Position numbers and translations under genes: made by a program. A stretch of 9,574 nt of DNA from a bacterium HR36. Lineage in GTDB: Bacteria > Planctomycetota > Planctomycetia > Gemmatales > HRBIN36. The stretch covers positions 1-9,574 of the forward strand of contig BEIM01000101.1 of the NCBI GenBank assembly GCA_002898995.1, written 5' to 3'. Each line of letters starts with the position of its first letter. Position 1 is the stretch's first letter. Of the stretch, positions 6,913 through 9,574 are shown in pieces. The notes below the pieces were generated by a model. That model did not search any database, was not told the DNA's origin, and was given only the letters and a program-made list of their open reading frames with translations.

Positions 6913-7341
6913 ATGGCTCGGCGTCTGGGCATCGCCGTGGGACTGACTTGCATCGTCTTGGTGGTAACGGCTGCGGGCCAACAGAAGCCGCAATTTCCCG
7001 AGGAGCTCGTTAAGCTGATGGAAGAGGTGCAGATAAGGTTCAAGCCCCTGCAAGATGCAGCCCGTTTCAGCAAAGCGAAGTTCGAAAGCGCCGCCAAACA
7101 CGAGGAACTGGCGCAGCACGCCACTCGCATCGCTGAGCTGATGAAGCAGACCACGAAATTCGCCCCAGAGAAAGACCTTCCCGATAAGCCGAAAAAGGAA
7201 TGGAACGAGACCTGCGAAGCCTCTGCTAAACACGCCCTCGAATTGGCCGCTGCTGCGCGTAAGCAGGATTATTCTGGCTACCGAGCAGCCTTTAAGCGCA
7301 TGGACGCGGCTTGTACCCGCTGCCACGAGGTCTTCCGCTAA
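6913..7341 (+). CDS. Exported monoheme c-type cytochrome, class II-like (cytochrome c'/c556 type)
   Basis: The 142-residue product begins with a short Sec signal (MARRLGIAVGLTCIVLVVTAAG, cleavage probably around 21-23). The mature part is helical and rich in Lys, Glu and Ala, and it carries a single heme c attachment motif CTRCH (134-138) five residues from the end. A C-terminal CxxCH after a bundle of about four helices is the architecture of class II cytochromes c. In hexacoordinate members a Met in the first helix is the sixth ligand; Met36 (LVKLMEEV) is in the right place, whereas cytochrome c' proper has no such ligand. The role is periplasmic electron transfer or gas/redox binding; the partner is unknown. 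The start is ATG 6913 with AGGGGA at 6902-6907, 5 bases upstream. A 144-bp gap separates it from the upstream gene, so it may have its own promoter, although I found no well-spaced one. Confidence 0.85.
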   Translation: MARRLGIAVGLTCIVLVVTAAGQQKPQFPEELVKLMEEVQIRFKPLQDAARFSKAKFESAAKHEELAQHATRIAELMKQTTKFAPEKDLPDKPKKEWNETCEASAKHALELAAAARKQDYSGYRAAFKRMDAACTRCHEVFR

Positions 7342-7531
7342 TTTTGACTGCGGTGGCACAGGGGAGACCGTCTCACTGCGAGCCAAACATAACCCCTCTC
7401 TGTTCACGGCTCGCTAGAAAACACGCTGCAAACCACTCAGCTTCGCTCGACCCGTTTCGGCGGCGTAAGTTTTGCGCCAGTGGACCCGCATTGAGGAAGC
7501 CTACCAGTCCTTGCGCCGGTAGATTGCGCAA

Positions 7532-7621
7532 CTACTTCTTGCGATGGCGGATCTTGCTCCGCATCCGGCGTTTCTTACGCCCGACTTTTCGCCGACCTTT
7601 GCCTCGTCTGCGGCTCCCCAT
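7532..7621 (-). CDS. AURKAIP1/COX24-domain peptide, bS22-like small ribosomal protein
   Basis: A 29-codon gene, ATG 7621-7619 to TAG 7534-7532. The peptide is almost pure Arg/Lys/Gly: MGSRRRGKGRRKVG, then RKKRRMRSKIRHRKK. The opening MGS and the KK(R)RM...K.RH(R)KK ending match the AURKAIP1/COX24 (DUF1713) domain, found as about 30-residue proteins in planctomycetes and other bacteria. Its relatives are mycobacterial bS22 and mitochondrial mS38, which sit in the small ribosomal subunit near the decoding region, so a structural ribosomal role is likely. A GTG at 7636-7634 in the same frame would add five residues (VQDPR) and has GAGGGG 9 bases upstream, so it may be the real start; the family-like MGS argues for the ATG. 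A near-consensus promoter lies just upstream. The gene is monocistronic, with no partner on this strand for 600 bp. Similarity is from memory, by eye. Confidence 0.72.
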   Translation of the reverse strand: MGSRRRGKGRRKVGRKKRRMRSKIRHRKK

Positions 7622-7636
7622 TCGCGGGTCCTGCAC

Positions 7637-8271
7637 GGTTGCTTTCCCCTCGATTTTTCACCTGTTTGCGATACGAAGTTTGCCATTTTATACCGGCCGG
7701 AAACATCCCTGGCAACTCTGACCATTAGCCCAGTGGAAGCATTTGCGCAACCTGGCTCATTCACACCTTGGCTTTGCTCAACCACTGCCGTGCGGACGCG
7801 GCAAATACTACCCCGCTTGGTACGCGCTCATGACAGGTTAGCCAGACCCTAGTTTTGGTCAACCATCATCACTGCGATGGTCGGATGAAGAAATCTGATG
7901 ACTGAAAGCAGCACGCCCAGATTTGGGCTTCGCTCAAGCCTCGCCCGGGTGTCAGGCCGTTTAGCGGATATTACTCTTGCGAACTTGTCGGCCATGCTGG
8001 CTCGAGTCTCCTGAATTCGGGCTGGCTATCAGGCACTGCAGGTGCAACTTTCGTAAACCCTAGCCCTATGAAACCAGCCTAAGCCTAACTTAGCCAGTGA
8101 TGCTGACAAGGAGTCGCCGAACGTGGCCTACCTTACCTGATCGCGCACCGCATACTCGAGCGATTACCCAGAAACGTCGCGACCACAGTCTAAGGGTCCG
8201 CAACGCATTTGCCGTTATGCGCCGCACCAAGGGTAGGCCATGCCCCCCCACTTCTCCGCAATAGCGCACAA
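7637..8271. other. Intergenic stretch without a convincing gene
   Basis: Apart from the promoter at 7687-7715, I see no gene with a plausible start, ribosome site and protein-like composition on either strand. A small hairpin (ACCATC 7862-7867 with GATGGT 7876-7881, 8-base loop) is visible, with no T-tract on either side. The stretch lies downstream of the tRNA-Leu 3' end. No copy of the tRNA 3' end, such as an integrase attachment repeat, was noticed in it. Confidence 0.5.
7687..7715 (-). promoter_or_regulatory. Sigma70-type promoter of the bS22-like gene
   Basis: On the minus strand, TTGCCA (7715-7710; 5 of 6 matches to TTGACA), exactly 17 bases, then TATAAA (7692-7687; 5 of 6 matches to TATAAT). 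The start of transcription would be near 7680, giving a leader of about 45-60 bases before the GTG/ATG of the 29-codon gene. This is the best promoter match in the window. Confidence 0.6.
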
Positions 8272-8357
8272 TGCCGAAGGTGGGAGTCGAACCCACACGG
8301 GGTGTTAGCCCCACCGGATTTTGAGTCCGGCGCGTCTGCCAATTCCGCCACTTCGGC
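8272..8357 (-). tRNA. tRNA-Leu, anticodon CAA
   Basis: The 86-base cloverleaf folds completely on the minus strand. The acceptor stem is GCCGAAG/CTTCGGC with discriminator A; the D-arm contains TTGGCAGA. The anticodon stem CCGGA/TCCGG has loop CTCAAAA, giving anticodon CAA, which reads UUG. The long class II variable arm is GGGG-CTAACA-CCCC, and the T-arm is GTGGG-TTCGACT-CCCAC. The CCA end is not encoded (the next bases are TTG). The long variable arm and A73 identify leucine. Confidence 0.97.
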
Positions 8358-9176
8358 CTCTCGTTTGCTCTGAGCGAGCACGAAGCATCGCTGGCTCGTC
8401 CCGTTTCCTGAGGTCTTCACCCTGAGCCAAGCTGTCGTCTGCGCTGGGCGAGCGGGCGCTCCCTGCAAGGGAGCAAGCGAGCTTTACGCCCCCCTCTGAA
8501 CATCCGCCCTTTGTTTGTGCTAAGTGAGTAGGTAGGGGATGCGATAGCATTGCGAATTTCAAAGCTCGGAGGCGAGTTGGCAAGACCCCCGAGCAGGTCC
8601 TTCGCTTAGCAGATTGCCAAGCTATTTCTGGGCCGAAGGCTACAGCCCAGTTGGTGTTCCCATGTGCTTGTAGCGGCACAACTTTGTACCAAGGCTGCCA
8701 GCTCAGAAATCCTGCAGCGGCTTAGGCTGGTGCTTGGCCGGGGCCAAGTTGTTCGCAGAGCCGTTCCTGCGCGAGCGAGAGTTCGTTTAGCTCCGCACGC
8801 CAGTATTGCCGGTCGCAATGCCGGGCTATTGTGCACTCACCAAAAAATTATAGCGACCGCGACCAGAGGTTGCAGTCCATCAGGTCTATGTCTCTTGAAG
8901 GACCATTCCGGACAATTCGTATTGGGGGTTTTCAGGCGGCGGGTTACGGTTTATTAGCTTGTGCCCTGTCCAGAACTACCGTGGGGATAAAAAGGGGCAG
9001 TGGTGCTCAGCGTTACCATACAGCTGCGAGATGCCGGAATGTGCAAACGCGAGGCTGTTTGCCAGTGATGCGCGACTGGTGGCGGCAGGGTGCAGTGGGC
9101 CTCGCTCCGCTTTTCTCGGCCGCTGGCGGGTGACGTGAACTTCGGCAATCCCGTGCACGACCCCCGGCGTTGTCCC
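8358..9176. other. Long intergenic stretch, probably decayed sequence
   Basis: About 0.8 kb with no gene I can support. It holds a hairpin at 8458-8474, an inverted repeat CTGGGC/GCCCAG at 8628-8650 with an 11-base loop, and one open minus-strand frame (8847 to 8722) with protein-like composition but no start codon. Gene density this low, next to repeats and a broken methyltransferase gene, points to a former accessory region. Confidence 0.45.
8458..8474. repeat. Perfect 7-bp hairpin with 3-base loop
   Basis: GCTCCCT-GCA-AGGGAGC forms a perfect stem. No T-run follows on either strand, so it is not a standard intrinsic terminator. It lies about 100 bases upstream of the tRNA-Leu 5' end (minus strand). 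Its function is unknown. Confidence 0.5.
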
Positions 9177-9258
9177 GTAGGGGCACGGCATTATTTATGG
9201 GCACATTGTTCGGTGGGGGCACATCGTGTAGGGGCACGGCATGCCGTGCCCCTACACG
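9177..9258. repeat. Palindromic repeat cluster (GTAGGGGCACGGCAT units with a 34-bp perfect palindrome)
   Basis: The unit GTAGGGGCACGGCAT occurs at 9177-9191 and again at 9228-9242. Between them are two decayed copies sharing GGGCACAT (9199-9206 and 9217-9224). The last copy meets its exact reverse complement to form a 34-bp perfect palindrome at 9225-9258, with half-site CGTGTAGGGGCACGGCA. Such short palindromic GGGGCACGGCA/TGCCGTGCCCC elements behave like REP-type dispersed repeats in some large bacterial genomes. No transposase is nearby. Confidence 0.75.
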
Positions 9259-9341
9259 TCCCCCTGCCCGTTCCCGTACCCGTCCCCCTAACGCTCCTCT
9301 GCCCGTCTCCCTACCTGTGTCCCTGCCCGTGCTCCTATAGG
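9259..9341. repeat. Degenerate 6/12-base tandem array (CCCNTN / CCCCCTGCCCGT)
   Basis: Directly after the palindrome the + strand continues as imperfect hexamers: CCCCCT, GCCCGT, TCCCGT, ACCCGT, CCCCCT, AACGCT, then CTCCCT, ACCTGT, GTCCCT, GCCCGT, GCTCCT. A 12-base super-period (xCCCCTGCCCGT) is visible with one short unit. The units resemble the right arm of the palindrome (TGCCCCTACACGT), so the array may have grown from it. The array ends where the methyltransferase remnant begins. Confidence 0.7.
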
Positions 9342-9344
9342 GCA

Positions 9345-9574
9345 ACGCACAGCGCTCAGGATGGCCTTGGTGGGAAATGCGCTCGTGGATGCAGGGAGAC
9401 GACGTCCACCTCGAACGAGGTGTGTTCCGCTTTGCCAACCCACACCAGCTGCGGGACCAGGTGCAGGTCATAGGTGTAGCGGCTTGTTTGCCGCTTGCTG
9501 ACCTCGTAGGCGGGTGCAACACCGACAGGAGGATTGTTCTTGCGCCGAGCCTCGGCGTGGCGGAAATCTTTGAC
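9345..9574 (-). pseudogene. Decayed N-terminal region of a type III-like site-specific DNA methyltransferase (5' end outside window)
   Basis: Reading leftward from the edge, the minus strand encodes VKDFRHAEARRKNNPPVGVA, then AYEVSKRQTSRYTYDLHLVP and QLVWVGKAEHTSFEVDVVSLH (in frame 9574-9389). This is the conserved segment upstream of the DPPY catalytic motif in large type III-type adenine methyltransferases, where family members continue roughly as SLHVHERI.P.xILSAVR. Here the continuation is split over two other frames: HERIS in one, TKAILSAVR in the next (to about 9345), consistent with a 2-base loss after SLH and a 1-base gain in a C-run. The first frame stops at TGA 9358-9356. After AVR the sequence becomes the hexamer array, so the SAM-binding and catalytic parts are absent. 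In intact genes this segment is N-terminal, so only a short piece should lie beyond the edge. Family identification is from memory of conserved blocks. Confidence 0.68.

Noticed and set aside
8190..8468. Minus-strand frame containing EVAELADAPDSKSGG
   Set aside because: This is the familiar false translation of tRNA-Leu (8272-8357), not a protein.
8305..8679. Minus-strand frame ending SGGIGRRAGLKIRWG
   Set aside because: Another reading frame of the same tRNA-Leu gene; a well-known artefact.
9177..9341. CRISPR array
   Set aside because: The units are not separated by unique spacers of constant length, and no cas gene is present; it is a palindromic and tandem repeat.
9090..9473. + strand frame with a PLPVPVPV-type stretch
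   Set aside because: The Pro/Val periodicity is simply the translation of the CCCNTN hexamer repeats.
9013..9522. 169-codon minus-strand frame through the repeats
   Set aside because: It contains only a short out-of-frame piece of the methyltransferase remnant (HERIS), then runs through the hexamer array and palindrome; low-complexity translation.

Overview
The window looks like chromosomal DNA from a planctomycete or a close relative. The evidence is moderately high GC, frequent GTG/TTG starts, an MJ0042-type zinc-ribbon membrane protein, a sulfatase-activating formylglycine-generating enzyme (FGE), a class II-like c-type cytochrome and a tiny Arg/Lys-rich AURKAIP1/COX24 (bS22-like) ribosomal peptide. 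The assignment rests on gene content, not on a phylogenetic marker.

Layout. The left edge (1-468) holds the 3' end of a DUF374-type lysophospholipid acyltransferase on the + strand. It converges on a two-gene minus-strand operon: an AI-2E family permease (3057 to 1753), then a membrane-anchored FGE (1756 to 605) whose GTG start overlaps the permease stop as GTGA. From about 3.1 to 7.3 kb everything reads on the + strand: a possible small membrane protein, biotin synthase bioB, a zinc-ribbon membrane protein, bioF, a Trp-rich protein of unknown function and an exported monoheme cytochrome. After 7.34 kb gene density collapses. The last 2.2 kb contain a 29-residue bS22-like gene with a good sigma70-type promoter (minus), a tRNA-Leu(CAA) (minus), long stretches with no convincing gene, a 34-bp perfect palindrome with related half-copies, a degenerate CCCNTN hexamer array, and at the right edge the decayed N-terminal part of a type III-like DNA methyltransferase (minus).

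Function. bioF and bioB carry out the first committed (pelargonyl-type KAPA synthesis) and the last (sulfur insertion) step of the biotin ring pathway; bioA and bioD are not in the window. The acyltransferase, permease, FGE, zinc-ribbon protein and cytochrome all act at or across the cell envelope.

Most notable. (1) BioB lacks two of the four residues that bind the sacrificial [2Fe-2S] cluster in E. coli BioB (C97 to Gly, R260 to Lys) and has extra cysteines beside the two that remain, so it is a candidate for the recently described 4Fe-5S (Type II) class or an intermediate. (2) The FGE keeps both catalytic cysteines and is strikingly like the human enzyme, but has an N-terminal membrane anchor. 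(3) The 29-codon bS22-like gene is easily missed and has its own promoter. (4) The right edge shows a DNA methyltransferase gene cut off by a repeat array.
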